DNA from: Hymenobacter cyanobacteriorum
GTDB taxonomy: Bacteria; Bacteroidota; Bacteroidia; Cytophagales; Hymenobacteraceae
Assembly: GCF_022631375.1 (NCBI RefSeq)
Contig: NZ_JALBGC010000001.1
Coordinates: 806,001-870,000 of the forward strand
Length of the DNA: 64,000 nucleotides
Reading direction: 5' to 3'
Shown in pieces: positions 1 to 7,569 of this stretch; within the stretch, counting starts at the first letter, position 1, and every line of letters starts with the position of its first letter. Under the pieces are notes generated by a model. That model was not told where the DNA came from. It made no database searches and saw nothing but the letters and a program-made list of their open reading frames with translations. The translations under genes were made by a program, and so were the position numbers.

Positions 1-211
1 TTACGGTGCCGGCATCTTCGGCGCTGAGCTCGGTGCTGGGCGCGGCGGCCAGCAGGCGCAGCATCAGTTGCGTGTCGTTGGCATCGGAGAGGTTGCCGAG
101 GGTGCCGCCGCCGGCCAGCGCTTGCAGGATGAGGGCGCGGTTGGCTTCGCTTTTGGAAGCCGGAAGTTGGGCAGTGCCGCGTAGCGGGCCGCCGGGCCAG
201 GAGAGGTGCAT
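1..211 (-). CDS. aroA: 3-phosphoshikimate 1-carboxyvinyltransferase (EPSP synthase), N-terminal fragment
   Basis: Only the first 70 codons are inside the window; the gene runs off the left edge. The translation begins MHLSWPGGPLRGTAQLPASK and contains SKSEANRALILQAL, which matches the N-terminal substrate-binding K-S-x-x-x-x-R motif of EPSP synthases, and ends at DAGTV, the start of the conserved DAGTxxRF motif. The enzyme joins shikimate 3-phosphate and phosphoenolpyruvate in the sixth step of the shikimate pathway. The ATG at 211 lies about 100 bp downstream of the aroB stop on the same strand, so the two are probably cotranscribed, with a heptamer inverted-repeat element between them. The identification rests on short but characteristic motifs. 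Confidence 0.85.
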   Translation of the reverse strand, partial: MHLSWPGGPLRGTAQLPASKSEANRALILQALAGGGTLGNLSDANDTQLMLRLLAAAPSTELSAEDAGTV

Positions 212-212
212 G

Positions 213-313
213 GGTAGTTATCAGTTGGTAGTTGTCCGTTGTTAGCTAGTTGGCTGGTTGGAAACAGGTGCCGGTCAGCACCTGACAACAGACAACTAGC
301 AACGAACAACCGG
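213..313. repeat. heptamer inverted-repeat element, copy 1 (aroB-aroA spacer)
   Basis: The whole spacer consists of two arms of tandem 7-nt units. The left arm (about 214-260) repeats variants of GTAGTTA/CAGTTGG/TAGTTGT with a 7-nt period; the right arm (about 280-313) repeats CTGACAA/CAGACAA/CTAGCAA/CGAACAA and is an imperfect reverse complement of the left. The loop is about 20 nt. The right arm closely resembles that of copy 3 (32701-32731) and runs into the aroB stop codon. Function unknown; a long hairpin in the mRNA is expected. Confidence 0.7.
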
Positions 314-1360
314 CTAGGCTTGCAGCCGGTGGTAATAGCGCAGCGACTCGGCGATTTCGGCCACCGTCACGGGCTGGTCGTACACGCCGTGGCCGATGCC
401 TTCGAGCAGCGTGCAGTTGATGGTCGCGCCCGCGTTTTTCTTGTCCTGGAGCGCGAATTCGGCGATGGCGTTGGTTTCCAGGGTCACGAAATCGAGCTTG
501 TCGAACACCGAAAAGATGAATGTTTCGATTTTATCCAGCTCCTCGGCGCTTAGCAGGCCGCGCTGCACCGAGAGCCAGCTTTCGCATACCATGCCAGCGG
601 CCACGGCCTCGCCGTGCAGGGCCTCGCGGCCGGGCTGGGTGAGCAGGTAGCTCTCCAGCGCGTGGCCCACGGTGTGGCCGAAGTTGAGCAGCTTGCGCGG
701 GCCGGCTTCGAGCGGGTCGGAGGCCACAATGCGCTGCTTGAGGGCCACCGACTCGCGGATGATGCTGGTCCAGTCGTCGGTCAGCCAGCCCAGGCGGCGG
801 TTGGTGTTGAAGGCGTCGGCATCGGCAATGAGCCAGTGCTTCACGACTTCGGCGTAGCCCGATTTGAGCTGGCGCGGGTCGAGGGTTTCCAGAAATTTCG
901 GCGCGATAAACACGCCGGCCGGGGCCTGAAATACACCCAATTGGTTTTTATAGCCCTGAAAATCGACACCGGTTTTGCCGCCCACGCTGGCATCGACCTG
1001 CGCCAGCAGCGTGGTGGGCACCTGCACAAACCGGATGCCGCGCTTGTAGAGCGCCGCCGCAAAACCGCCCAAATCCGTGACCACGCCGCCGCCCAGGTTC
1101 ACGAGCACGGCGTGGCGGTCGGCATGCTGGGCGGTGAGCTCGCCCCACACGGTGTCGCAGCTGGCCAGCGTTTTATATTCTTCGCCGGCCGGAATTTCGA
1201 TGAGCTTGTAGTCGGCCGGCAGGTGCGGCAGCAGCAGCGGCAGGCACTGGCGGGCAGTGTTGCCATCCACGAGCACGAACACGCGGCTTACGGCGGGGCG
1301 TTGGAGCAGTTCGGCCAGGGCGGGCAGGGCCTCGGGGCCGATGATGACGGAATTATCCAT
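314..1360 (-). CDS. aroB: 3-dehydroquinate synthase
   Basis: This 348-residue protein has the usual length for AroB, which converts DAHP to 3-dehydroquinate using NAD+ and a divalent metal in the cytoplasm. Visible family motifs are the NAD-binding GGGVVTDLGGF (residues 90-100), PTTLLAQVDASVGGKTGV (115-132), GYAEVVKH (168-175, with a metal-ligand Glu) and NFGHTVGHALE (226-236, with metal-ligand His). The reading frame is open 44 codons further upstream, but that extension has no AroB similarity, so the ATG at 1360 is chosen. The gene is followed by aroA on the same strand and lies near DAHP synthase/chorismate mutase, so the locus is an aromatic amino acid cluster. It is divergent from the lipoprotein gene at 1510. 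Confidence 0.95.
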   Translation of the reverse strand: MDNSVIIGPEALPALAELLQRPAVSRVFVLVDGNTARQCLPLLLPHLPADYKLIEIPAGEEYKTLASCDTVWGELTAQHADRHAVLVNLGGGVVTDLGGFAAALYKRGIRFVQVPTTLLAQVDASVGGKTGVDFQGYKNQLGVFQAPAGVFIAPKFLETLDPRQLKSGYAEVVKHWLIADADAFNTNRRLGWLTDDWTSIIRESVALKQRIVASDPLEAGPRKLLNFGHTVGHALESYLLTQPGREALHGEAVAAGMVCESWLSVQRGLLSAEELDKIETFIFSVFDKLDFVTLETNAIAEFALQDKKNAGATINCTLLEGIGHGVYDQPVTVAEIAESLRYYHRLQA

Positions 1361-1509
1361 GGGCGCAAAAGTCGGCACAAAAAGTTTCGGCCCGCGCAAC
1401 CATCCGGCGCAGTGGCCGGTCAAAGGGGCATAAGTGCATGCATCGGCCTTCCTTTCCACATTTTCCCGGCTTGCTTTTTCCTTTCCTTCCACTTTTTTTC
1501 TTCTGCATC

Positions 1510-1965
1510 ATGTACCCACTTTTCCGTCCGCTGCTGTTCGCCTCCGCCGCGTTGAGCCTGGCCACCTTTGCCGCCTGCCAAAAGGCGGCAGTCGAGCCCG
1601 CTAATCAGCCGGCAACTACCATCGTGGGCCGCTGGGCCCTTGCTCAAACGTCGGGCGGAATCGGGGGCGGCACGCGTCCGGCCGATGCCCAACGCTACCA
1701 GGAAGTAGAATTTACGGCCGACGGCCAGGCCCGCGCAATGGTCAACGGCACGCCTGTGTTTACGGGGTCCTACACGCTCAGCACCGCTGTGGCTTACACC
1801 ACGCGCCGTTCCGAAACTTTTCTGGAGTTTCCGGTGCCGCAAACGAGCGGCCGACCATTCATCGCCGAGCTTTCGGCCACGACCCTCGTGCTGTCCGATG
1901 ATACTTCCGACGGCCTGACCGTGAAGTACCAGCGCGAAATGCCCATGTTCTGCGGCACCCGCTAA
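1510..1965 (+). CDS. small lipoprotein, lipocalin-like
   Basis: The 151-residue product has a hydrophobic signal peptide and a lipobox ending at Cys23 (TFAACQK), so it should be a membrane-anchored lipoprotein. The mature part has a GRW motif followed by alternating beta-strand-like segments (VEFTADGQA, FTGSYTL, LVLSDDTSD), the pattern of the small calycin/lipocalin-like lipoproteins common in Bacteroidota. The reading frame is open from an ATG at 1438, but the ATG at 1510 places the signal peptide correctly. The next gene, 15 bp downstream, encodes a protein of the same architecture, so they are probably a tandem paralogous pair in one transcript. No ligand can be inferred. Confidence 0.75.
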   Translation: MYPLFRPLLFASAALSLATFAACQKAAVEPANQPATTIVGRWALAQTSGGIGGGTRPADAQRYQEVEFTADGQARAMVNGTPVFTGSYTLSTAVAYTTRRSETFLEFPVPQTSGRPFIAELSATTLVLSDDTSDGLTVKYQREMPMFCGTR

Positions 1966-1980
1966 AACCTGCTCATTGCT

Positions 1981-2391
1981 ATGCGCCAGTTCCTTACTCC
2001 CGTTCTAGCCGTTGCCCTGCTGGGCATGGCTTCGTGCCAGAAAAAAACCGCCCCGGCCCCGAGCCTGGAAGGCACCTGGCGGCTTACCAACCGCCAGTGC
2101 GAATGTGCGCCCACACCCTTGCCCGACGAAACCGTTACGTTCACGCCCACGCAATTCACTTTTTACGGCGGTAGCCGCGCTTTGCGGCTCGGCCAGTATT
2201 TGCTCACCACGGCAGCAGTTCGATGCTTCAACAACGGCACCACTGCCCCGACTCTACAGTTCACCTACTCAGCTGCTTCCAGCAGCCTGGGGCCTGCCAC
2301 CGTGCAGTACAACCTCGACGGCAACACGCTGACGCTGGACTACGGCGGCCCCTGCGATGCCCCAGTCGATACCTACGAGCGGCTGCAATAG
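1981..2391 (+). CDS. small lipoprotein, lipocalin-like
   Basis: The 136-residue product has a signal peptide and lipobox ending at Cys19 (GMASCQKK). The mature part has the sequence LEGTWRLTNRQCECAP, a typical first strand of lipocalin-like lipoproteins, followed by beta-rich segments (VTFTPTQFTFYGG, VQYNLDGNTLTLDYGG). Four further cysteines (CEC, RCF, GPC) could form disulfides outside the cytoplasm. It follows the lipoprotein gene ending at 1965 by 15 bp and converges on the DAHP synthase gene, with only 15 bp between stop codons and no obvious terminator. Function unknown. Confidence 0.75.
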   Translation: MRQFLTPVLAVALLGMASCQKKTAPAPSLEGTWRLTNRQCECAPTPLPDETVTFTPTQFTFYGGSRALRLGQYLLTTAAVRCFNNGTTAPTLQFTYSAASSSLGPATVQYNLDGNTLTLDYGGPCDAPVDTYERLQ

Positions 2392-2406
2392 CCGCTACGG
2401 CCCCGC

Positions 2407-3534
2407 CTATAGCCCCGGCCCGAGGTGCTCCACGCCGTCCACTTGCGGGCGGCCGTTGAGCACCTCGGTTTGTTTGCGGATGCTTTCGAGGTGAATGAGC
2501 TTGTAGAGCTCGGCCACGAATTTGTCGTTCACGTTCAGCTTGCCGGCCCAGTCGGTGCGGGTCCGGAAGATTTCCTGCCAGCGGTCGAACTGCAGAATTT
2601 TCACGTTGTTTTCCTTTTTGTATTCGGCCAGCTCTTCCACCAGCGCCATGCGGCGGGCCAGGGCTTCCACAATTTCGCGGTCGGCCTCGTCCATTTTCTG
2701 GCGCAGCTCTTCGGCTTTGTTCAGGTATTCGGCGTTGTCGCTGGAGCGGTAGCGGTACTTCAGCTCGTTCAGAATTTCGCCCAGGCGTGCGGGCGTCACC
2801 TGCTGCTCGGCGTCGCTCAGGGCGTGGTCGGGGTCGGGGTGGGTTTCGATGATGAGGCCGTCGTAATCGAGGTCGAGGGCCTTCTGGGCAATGGGCAGCA
2901 GCAAATCGCGCCGGCCGCCGATGTGGCTGGGGTCGCAGATGAGCGGGATGTGGGGGAAGCGCGTTTTCAGCTCGATGGGCAGAATCCACGTCGGCGCGTT
3001 GCGGTAGCGGCTGGGCGCAAACGTGCTGAAACCGCGGTGAATAGCCGCCAAATCGGTGATGCCGGCCCGCTCCATCCGCTCCAGCGCGCCGGCCCAGAGG
3101 GCCACGTCGGGGTTCACGGGGTTTTTCACCATCACGGGCACGCCGGTGCCGGCCAGCGCATCGGCTAGTTCCTGCACCGCAAAAGGGTTCACGGTGGTGC
3201 GCGCGCCAATCCAAAGCACGTCGATGCCGTGGGCCAGGGCTTCTTCCACGTGACGCGGCGTGGCTACTTCAATGGCCGTCGGGATGCCCGTTTCGGCCTT
3301 TACGCGCTGCAGCCAGGGCAAGGCCGCCGTGCCCATGCCCTCGAACGAGCCCGGCCGGGTGCGCGGCTTCCAGATGCCCGCCCGGAATAAATCAATCTTG
3401 CCCAACGCCTTCAACCCGTGGGCAGTGGCCATCACCTGCGCCTCGGTTTCGGCCGAGCAGGGGCCGGCAATGAGAATGGGTTGTCCTTTTTGCGCCAGCA
3501 AGCGGGTAAAATACGTATCAGAAACAGCAGCCAT
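2407..3534 (-). CDS. bifunctional 3-deoxy-7-phosphoheptulonate synthase / chorismate mutase
   Basis: The 375-residue protein joins two domains. Residues about 15-255 are a KDPG-type (AroG/KdsA superfamily) DAHP synthase with IAGPCSAE (22-29), FRAGIWKPRTRPGSFEG (50-66), VMVKNPVNPD (134-143) and ICDPSHIGGRR (199-209). Residues about 270-355 are an AroQ-class chorismate mutase, beginning LRQKMDEADREIVEALARRM (277-296). DAHP synthase commits erythrose 4-phosphate and PEP to the shikimate pathway; chorismate mutase takes chorismate to prephenate, and in fused enzymes this domain commonly also mediates feedback by prephenate or chorismate. The ATG at 3534 is used; eight upstream in-frame codons look non-coding. 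Its promoter region is shared divergently with proline dehydrogenase. Confidence 0.93.
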   Translation of the reverse strand: MAAVSDTYFTRLLAQKGQPILIAGPCSAETEAQVMATAHGLKALGKIDLFRAGIWKPRTRPGSFEGMGTAALPWLQRVKAETGIPTAIEVATPRHVEEALAHGIDVLWIGARTTVNPFAVQELADALAGTGVPVMVKNPVNPDVALWAGALERMERAGITDLAAIHRGFSTFAPSRYRNAPTWILPIELKTRFPHIPLICDPSHIGGRRDLLLPIAQKALDLDYDGLIIETHPDPDHALSDAEQQVTPARLGEILNELKYRYRSSDNAEYLNKAEELRQKMDEADREIVEALARRMALVEELAEYKKENNVKILQFDRWQEIFRTRTDWAGKLNVNDKFVAELYKLIHLESIRKQTEVLNGRPQVDGVEHLGPGL

Positions 3535-3580
3535 GGAAACCAGGAAGTGAAGGCCCACGCACCAGTACCGGGCGGGGCCG

Positions 3581-3588
3581 CAAACCTA
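3581..3588 (-). promoter_or_regulatory. candidate -7 element for the DAHP synthase gene
   Basis: On the minus strand this reads TAGGTTTG, matching the Bacteroidota -7 consensus TAnnTTTG, 47 bp upstream of the ATG at 3534. I do not see a good TTTG -33 box at the right distance, so this is moderate evidence only. Confidence 0.45.
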
Positions 3589-3618
3589 ACTCTATCGGCC
3601 AAAAGGTTGTTTGCCTTT

Positions 3619-3626
3619 TACCTTTG
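3619..3626 (+). promoter_or_regulatory. candidate -7 element for the proline dehydrogenase gene
   Basis: The sequence TACCTTTG matches the Bacteroidota -7 consensus TAnnTTTG and lies 62 bp upstream of the ATG at 3689. It is back to back with the opposite-strand TAGGTTTG at 3581-3588, giving a compact divergent promoter region. No clear -33 box is seen. Confidence 0.45.
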
Positions 3627-3688
3627 CGGCAACGTTTGCCCGCCCGCATTTCCCGTTTTTTTTCGTTCAGCCGACCACCCGCCTGCCC

Positions 3689-4891
3689 ATGACGCCCGCC
3701 CCCACCACCCAGGCCCCGCCCCTGTCGTTCGACGATACCCGCGTGGCCTTCGCCTCGAAGTCTGATTTTCAGCTGCGCAAAGTGTACGCCCTGTTCGCGG
3801 CCATGAACAACGGCACGCTGGTAAAAACCGGCAGCGGCCTCATGAAGAACGCCCTGAAGTGGGGCATTCCCGGCACCAAGTTTCTCATCAAGCACAGCAT
3901 TTTCGAGCAGTTCTGCGGCGGCGAAACCATTGAAGAGTGCCGCCCGGTCACGGCCGAGCTGGGCAAATACCACATCGGCACCATCCTCGACTATTCGGTG
4001 GAAGGCGAAGGCAGTGACGCCAGCTACGACCGCACCCGCGACGAGGTGCTGGCCACCATCGACGAAGCCCACCGCTCGCCCAATATTCCGTTCTCGGTGT
4101 TCAAGGTAACCGGCGTGGCCGACGTGGCCATTCTGGAGAAAATTCAGGCCGGCCAGCTCCTCACCCCCGCCGAAGAAGCCGCCCACAACCGCGCCCTGGC
4201 CCGCGTGGAGGCCCTGTGTGCCCGCGCCCACCAGCACGGCGTGCGCCTGTTCATCGATGCCGAGGAAAGCTGGTTTCAGCACACCATCGACCTGCTGACC
4301 TACGACATGATGGCCAAATACAACCGCGAGAAGGCCATTGTGTGGAATACCTACCAGCTCTACCGCCACGACCGCCTCGACGCCCTGAAGCAAGCCCACG
4401 ACCACGCTGCCGAAGCCGGCTATTACCTCGGGGCCAAGCTGGTGCGCGGCGCCTACATGGAAAAAGAGGCCCGCGTCGCCAAGCAGCGCGGCCAGCAAAA
4501 CCCTATCAACCCCACCAAGCAGGCCACCGACGACCTCTACGACGAGTCGCTGCGCTACTGCATCGACCACATCGACCGCATCAGCTTCTGCGCCGGCACG
4601 CACAACGAGGCCAGCTCGCTGCTGCTCACGCAACTGATGCAGCAGGCCGGCCTGGCGCCCGGCGACGAGCGGGTGTGGTTTGCCCAGCTCTACGGCATGA
4701 GCGACAACCTCACCTACAACCTCGCCAACGCCGGCTACAACACCGCCAAGTACCTGCCCTACGGCCCGGTGGCCGCCGTGATGCCCTACCTGCTGCGCCG
4801 CGCCGACGAAAATACGGCCATCGCGGGCCAGAGCAGCCGCGAGTTTCTGCTGATTCAGAAGGAGCTGCGCCGCCGCCAGAGCAAGTCGTAG
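3689..4891 (+). CDS. proline dehydrogenase
   Basis: The 400-residue protein is a monofunctional FAD-dependent proline dehydrogenase (PRODH), oxidising L-proline to pyrroline-5-carboxylate and passing electrons to the quinone pool. Motifs visible are LFIDAEESWFQ, a strand of the TIM barrel, KLVRGAYMEKEA (from residue 250), AGTHNEAS, QLYGMSDN, the flavin-site AKYLPYGPV and the proline-binding LRRRADENTAIAGQ near the C-terminus. It has no P5C dehydrogenase domain, unlike PutA. The in-frame sequence before 3689 is hydrophobic but non-conserved, so the ATG at 3689 is preferred. The quinol produced would feed the respiratory block further along the window. Confidence 0.93.
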   Translation: MTPAPTTQAPPLSFDDTRVAFASKSDFQLRKVYALFAAMNNGTLVKTGSGLMKNALKWGIPGTKFLIKHSIFEQFCGGETIEECRPVTAELGKYHIGTILDYSVEGEGSDASYDRTRDEVLATIDEAHRSPNIPFSVFKVTGVADVAILEKIQAGQLLTPAEEAAHNRALARVEALCARAHQHGVRLFIDAEESWFQHTIDLLTYDMMAKYNREKAIVWNTYQLYRHDRLDALKQAHDHAAEAGYYLGAKLVRGAYMEKEARVAKQRGQQNPINPTKQATDDLYDESLRYCIDHIDRISFCAGTHNEASSLLLTQLMQQAGLAPGDERVWFAQLYGMSDNLTYNLANAGYNTAKYLPYGPVAAVMPYLLRRADENTAIAGQSSREFLLIQKELRRRQSKS

Positions 4892-5104
4892 CGCTGGCCG
4901 GATGGTTGGGCTGAACAGGCCTAAACCATCCTGAAACAGGATAGAAACCGGGTGGTCGGGGAATTTTTGGAACAATTGTGGTAAGGAGGCTGCCGGCCGG
5001 CTGAAACTTTCGGATGGATGCCGGTGCAACCTGCACCAGCGTCCAACTAAAATTCGCTAATTTTCAGCCCCCAAAACGGTTTTTTGTTCATCCTTCTTCC
5101 CACC

Positions 5105-5473
5105 ATGACTGGTCGTATCCGCACGTATCTCATTCGCTATGCCCGGCTGCAAACCGGCACCGTAAGCTACCTGACGCTGGTGCAGGAAGCCGAATTGGGC
5201 CTGAATTTGGAAATTTCGCACGAAAAATCCCGCCTCAACGAAATGCTGGCGGAAATCTCGATGAACGAGCACGAAGCCGGCCGCCCACCCCTGAGCTGCC
5301 TCGTGAAAGTGCAGGGCTCGAAAGGCCAGGGCGACAACTTCTATAAGCTGTGCGAAAAAATGGGCATGGGCGAATGGCGCAGCCTGAAACAAGACGAGGA
5401 TTTTCTGAAAAACCTCATCCGCGACACCCGCCAGTTCTGGCGCGAAGAAGCCAATTTTCAGCAGTTCGCCTAG
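5105..5473 (+). CDS. conserved small protein of unknown function
   Basis: The 122-residue soluble protein is predicted helical at both ends. It starts with a tract that looks like a short winged-helix or recognition segment (IRTYLIRYARLQTGTVSYLT), has an acidic helix (EKSRLNEMLAEISMNEHEAG) and then a strand-like core, RPPLSCLVKVQGSKGQGDNF, followed by FYKLCEKMG. The G-R-P-x-L-S-x-x-V plus G-x-x-F pattern recalls a small family of bacterial hypothetical proteins whose function I do not know. It is the last gene before a strong terminator at 5494. Start chosen at ATG 5105, preceded by CCCACC. No signal peptide. Confidence 0.7.
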   Translation: MTGRIRTYLIRYARLQTGTVSYLTLVQEAELGLNLEISHEKSRLNEMLAEISMNEHEAGRPPLSCLVKVQGSKGQGDNFYKLCEKMGMGEWRSLKQDEDFLKNLIRDTRQFWREEANFQQFA

Positions 5474-5493
5474 TGTTTGCTTTGCTCACATTT

Positions 5494-5529
5494 AAAAACG
5501 GCCGCCCTGGCAATGGGGCGGCCGTTTTC
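5494..5529. terminator. intrinsic terminator after the small unknown gene
   Basis: An 11-bp GC-rich stem (ACGGCCGCCCT / GGGGCGGCCGT, with minor mismatch at the loop) is flanked by an A-run and a T-run, so it could stop transcription from either side. It follows the stop codon at 5473 by 20 bp. Confidence 0.8.
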
Positions 5530-5544
5530 TATGTATCCTGCATT

Positions 5545-5640
5545 GAACGTCCTGCTGAGCGCAGTCGAAGCATTTCTACTGTGAGGCTAACTAATTGTGT
5601 AGCGCTGTAGCGATGCTTCGACTGCGCTCAGCATGACGTT
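5545..5640. repeat. palindromic intergenic element, GCTTCGACTGCGCTCAGCATGAC type
   Basis: Left arm 5545-5579 and right arm 5607-5640 are near-perfect reverse complements; the right arm contains GATGCTTCGACTGCGCTCAG and ends CATGACGTT. The loop of about 27 nt is AT-rich and contains CTAACTAATTGTG. Almost the same arms, with a related loop, recur at 62985-63086, 57 kb away, and a diverged version at 60630-60723. It lies between convergent genes, directly after a terminator. Confidence 0.75.
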
Positions 5641-5657
5641 CTGTTGTAGCCGATTAC

Positions 5658-6383
5658 CTAACCGGCCCCAACGGCTACCAGATGCGCGTGGTCGCGCAGC
5701 ACGGTTTGCAGGAAAGGCAGGTCGGGCAGGTCGGTCCGAATGCCGGTTACCGATTTAACCTTGTTGGCCAAATCATTCAGCAGCAAGTAATTTTCCTGGC
5801 GGCTGCCCTGGTAGAGCAACTGGCGGATAAGCGCCACGTCGTGGTCGGTGAGCACGGCCGCCTGGGCGAATACCGGCTGGTAGCCTTCCACCAGCATGGC
5901 TTCGGCGGCCAGCGGGTTGCGGGCCGCCGCCCGGGGCTTGAGGCTGATGACGCCGGTGCCGGCCGCCATGTCGCCCAGCCGCTGCCCGCGGCCGTTCAGC
6001 AAAATGGTGATGAAGGCCGCTACTCCCAGCGTCATCAGAATTTCAATGGGCCGCAGCAGCCAGCGCAGCAGGTAGTCGCCAAGGCCGGCGCGGGTGCCGT
6101 CGAGACGCACCACGCGCAGGTGGCGGGCCTTTTTGCCCAGCGACTGCCCGTTGAAAAACACCTCGCAGACCAGCATGTAGAACGTGGTGGGCAGAAACAT
6201 GATGACCTGTCCGGCCCGGCCCGCCGGCGCCAGGTGGTAGTTGCTGTTGAGCATGCCCCAGCCGATAAACCACACCGCGTAGAGGCCGTAGTCGATGAGC
6301 GCGGCCAGCACCCGCTCGCCGGCGCTGGCAATTTCGTATTCGAGGGTAACGTTCTGGGTAGTCTGGATGCGAATGGTACTCAT
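5658..6383 (-). CDS. RDD family membrane protein
   Basis: The 241-residue protein has an N-terminal RDD domain: ASAGERVLAALIDYGLYAVW (the R..D..D-type signature region), a second helix VIMFLPTTFYMLVCEVFF, then FFNGQSLGKKARHLRVV, which is the classical NGQSxGKxxxxxxVV motif, and helix LRPIEILMTLGVAAFITILL with GQRLGDMAAGT. The last 90 residues are cytoplasmic and helical. RDD proteins are multi-pass inner-membrane proteins of uncertain function, some linked to Na+/H+ antiport. It is divergent from the SpoIIM gene, and the RDD, SpoIIM, DUF4129, DUF4350, MoxR and DUF58 genes commonly occur together, so it belongs functionally with the cluster at 6553-14318. Confidence 0.88.
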   Translation of the reverse strand: MSTIRIQTTQNVTLEYEIASAGERVLAALIDYGLYAVWFIGWGMLNSNYHLAPAGRAGQVIMFLPTTFYMLVCEVFFNGQSLGKKARHLRVVRLDGTRAGLGDYLLRWLLRPIEILMTLGVAAFITILLNGRGQRLGDMAAGTGVISLKPRAAARNPLAAEAMLVEGYQPVFAQAAVLTDHDVALIRQLLYQGSRQENYLLLNDLANKVKSVTGIRTDLPDLPFLQTVLRDHAHLVAVGAG

Positions 6384-6552
6384 GAGCGAGGCAGAAAAAG
6401 CGGGCTATTCTTGCGGAAGAGAGGGCGGGAATAATTATTGCCTTGAAAAATACGGCGCGGGCCGCACATGCGTGCAGCAGATGGCATTTTTTGGGTGGCC
6501 GGTAGGGTAACTTCCGGCCGCCGCGCTACCTTTAAGCTCCTAACCACGCCCC

Positions 6553-7539
6553 ATGCGCGAAGCCCTTTTCCTGCGGCAAAACCAGCCCCGCTGGCAGCAC
6601 TACGAAACCCACCCGGCCGCGAGTCCCGACGAGTTGGCTGCCCGCTTCGTGGCTCTCACCGACGACCTGGCCTATGCCCAAACCTTTTATCCCAACTCGC
6701 CCACCACGGCCTACCTCAACGGGCTGACGGGCAAGCTGCACCAGGCCATTTATAAAAACAAGTCGGAGGCTCGCGGACGCTTTGGACAGTTCTGGCTGCA
6801 CGAGCTACCGCTGGTAGTGAGCCGCCACCAGCGCACGCTGGGCTGGACGCTGCTGTTTTTTGTGCTGTGCACGGCGCTGGGCGCCCTTTCGGCGGCCTAC
6901 GACGACTCGTTTGTGCGCAGCGTGCTCGGCGACGGCTACGTGAACATGACCCTGGACAACATCCGGCGCGGCGACCCCATGGCCGTGTACAAGAGCGACG
7001 CCGAAAGCTCGATGTTCCTGTTTATCACCTTCAACAACATCAAGGTGGCCCTCACGGCCTTTGCCCTGGGCATGACGGCGGGGCTGGGCACGGCCGGCGC
7101 GCTGTTCTTCAACGGCCTGATGCTGGGCTCGTTCCAGTATTTTTTCTACCAGCAAAAGTTGCTGGCTACCTCGGTGCTCACCATCTGGATTCACGGCACG
7201 TTGGAGATTTCGGCCATTGTGCTGGCTGGCGCGGCGGGCTTTGTGCTGGCGCAGGGCATTCTGTTTCCGGGCACGCACAGCCGGGCCGAGTCGCTCCGGC
7301 ACGCGGCCCGCGACGGTGGCAAGCTGGCGCTGGGGCTGGTGCCCATTTTTATGGTGGCCGGCTTCCTCGAAAGCTTCGTGACGCGCCACACCGAAATGCC
7401 GCTGGCCGCCAGCATTGCCATTATCAGCACTTCGGCGGCGTTCATTCTGTGGTATTTCGGCTGGTACCCCTGGCAGCTGCGCCGGCGCGGGGCGGCGCTG
7501 GCAGCGGCTCCGGCGGCAGCCGCCCAAAGCAATTTTTGA
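6553..7539 (+). CDS. SpoIIM-family (stage II sporulation protein M-like) membrane protein
   Basis: The 328-residue protein has a cytoplasmic N-terminal helical part (residues 1-90) that starts MREALFLRQNQPRWQHYE, typical of non-sporulating SpoIIM homologues, followed by about six membrane segments, including TLLFFVLCTALGALSAAY, the FNNIKVALTAFALGM motif, and GTLEISAIVLAGAAGFVLAQ with the conserved HGTLEI. Related to the SpoIIM subunit of the DMP peptidoglycan hydrolase complex, but this lineage does not sporulate, so the role here is unknown. First plus-strand gene of the cluster that ends with DUF58; 30 bp before the next start. A TACCTTTA at 6527 could be the -7 box. Confidence 0.88.
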   Translation: MREALFLRQNQPRWQHYETHPAASPDELAARFVALTDDLAYAQTFYPNSPTTAYLNGLTGKLHQAIYKNKSEARGRFGQFWLHELPLVVSRHQRTLGWTLLFFVLCTALGALSAAYDDSFVRSVLGDGYVNMTLDNIRRGDPMAVYKSDAESSMFLFITFNNIKVALTAFALGMTAGLGTAGALFFNGLMLGSFQYFFYQQKLLATSVLTIWIHGTLEISAIVLAGAAGFVLAQGILFPGTHSRAESLRHAARDGGKLALGLVPIFMVAGFLESFVTRHTEMPLAASIAIISTSAAFILWYFGWYPWQLRRRGAALAAAPAAAAQSNF

Positions 7540-7569
7540 TTCGTTTTTCTTCCTTCTTTTCCCTTTTTG

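Noticed and set aside
1361..1492. N-terminal extension of AroB
   Set aside because: The frame is open but unlike AroB; the ATG at 1360 gives the normal length of 348.
3518..5029. 503-codon minus-strand frame opposite proline dehydrogenase
   Set aside because: The plus-strand protein has all PRODH motifs; the other is low complexity.
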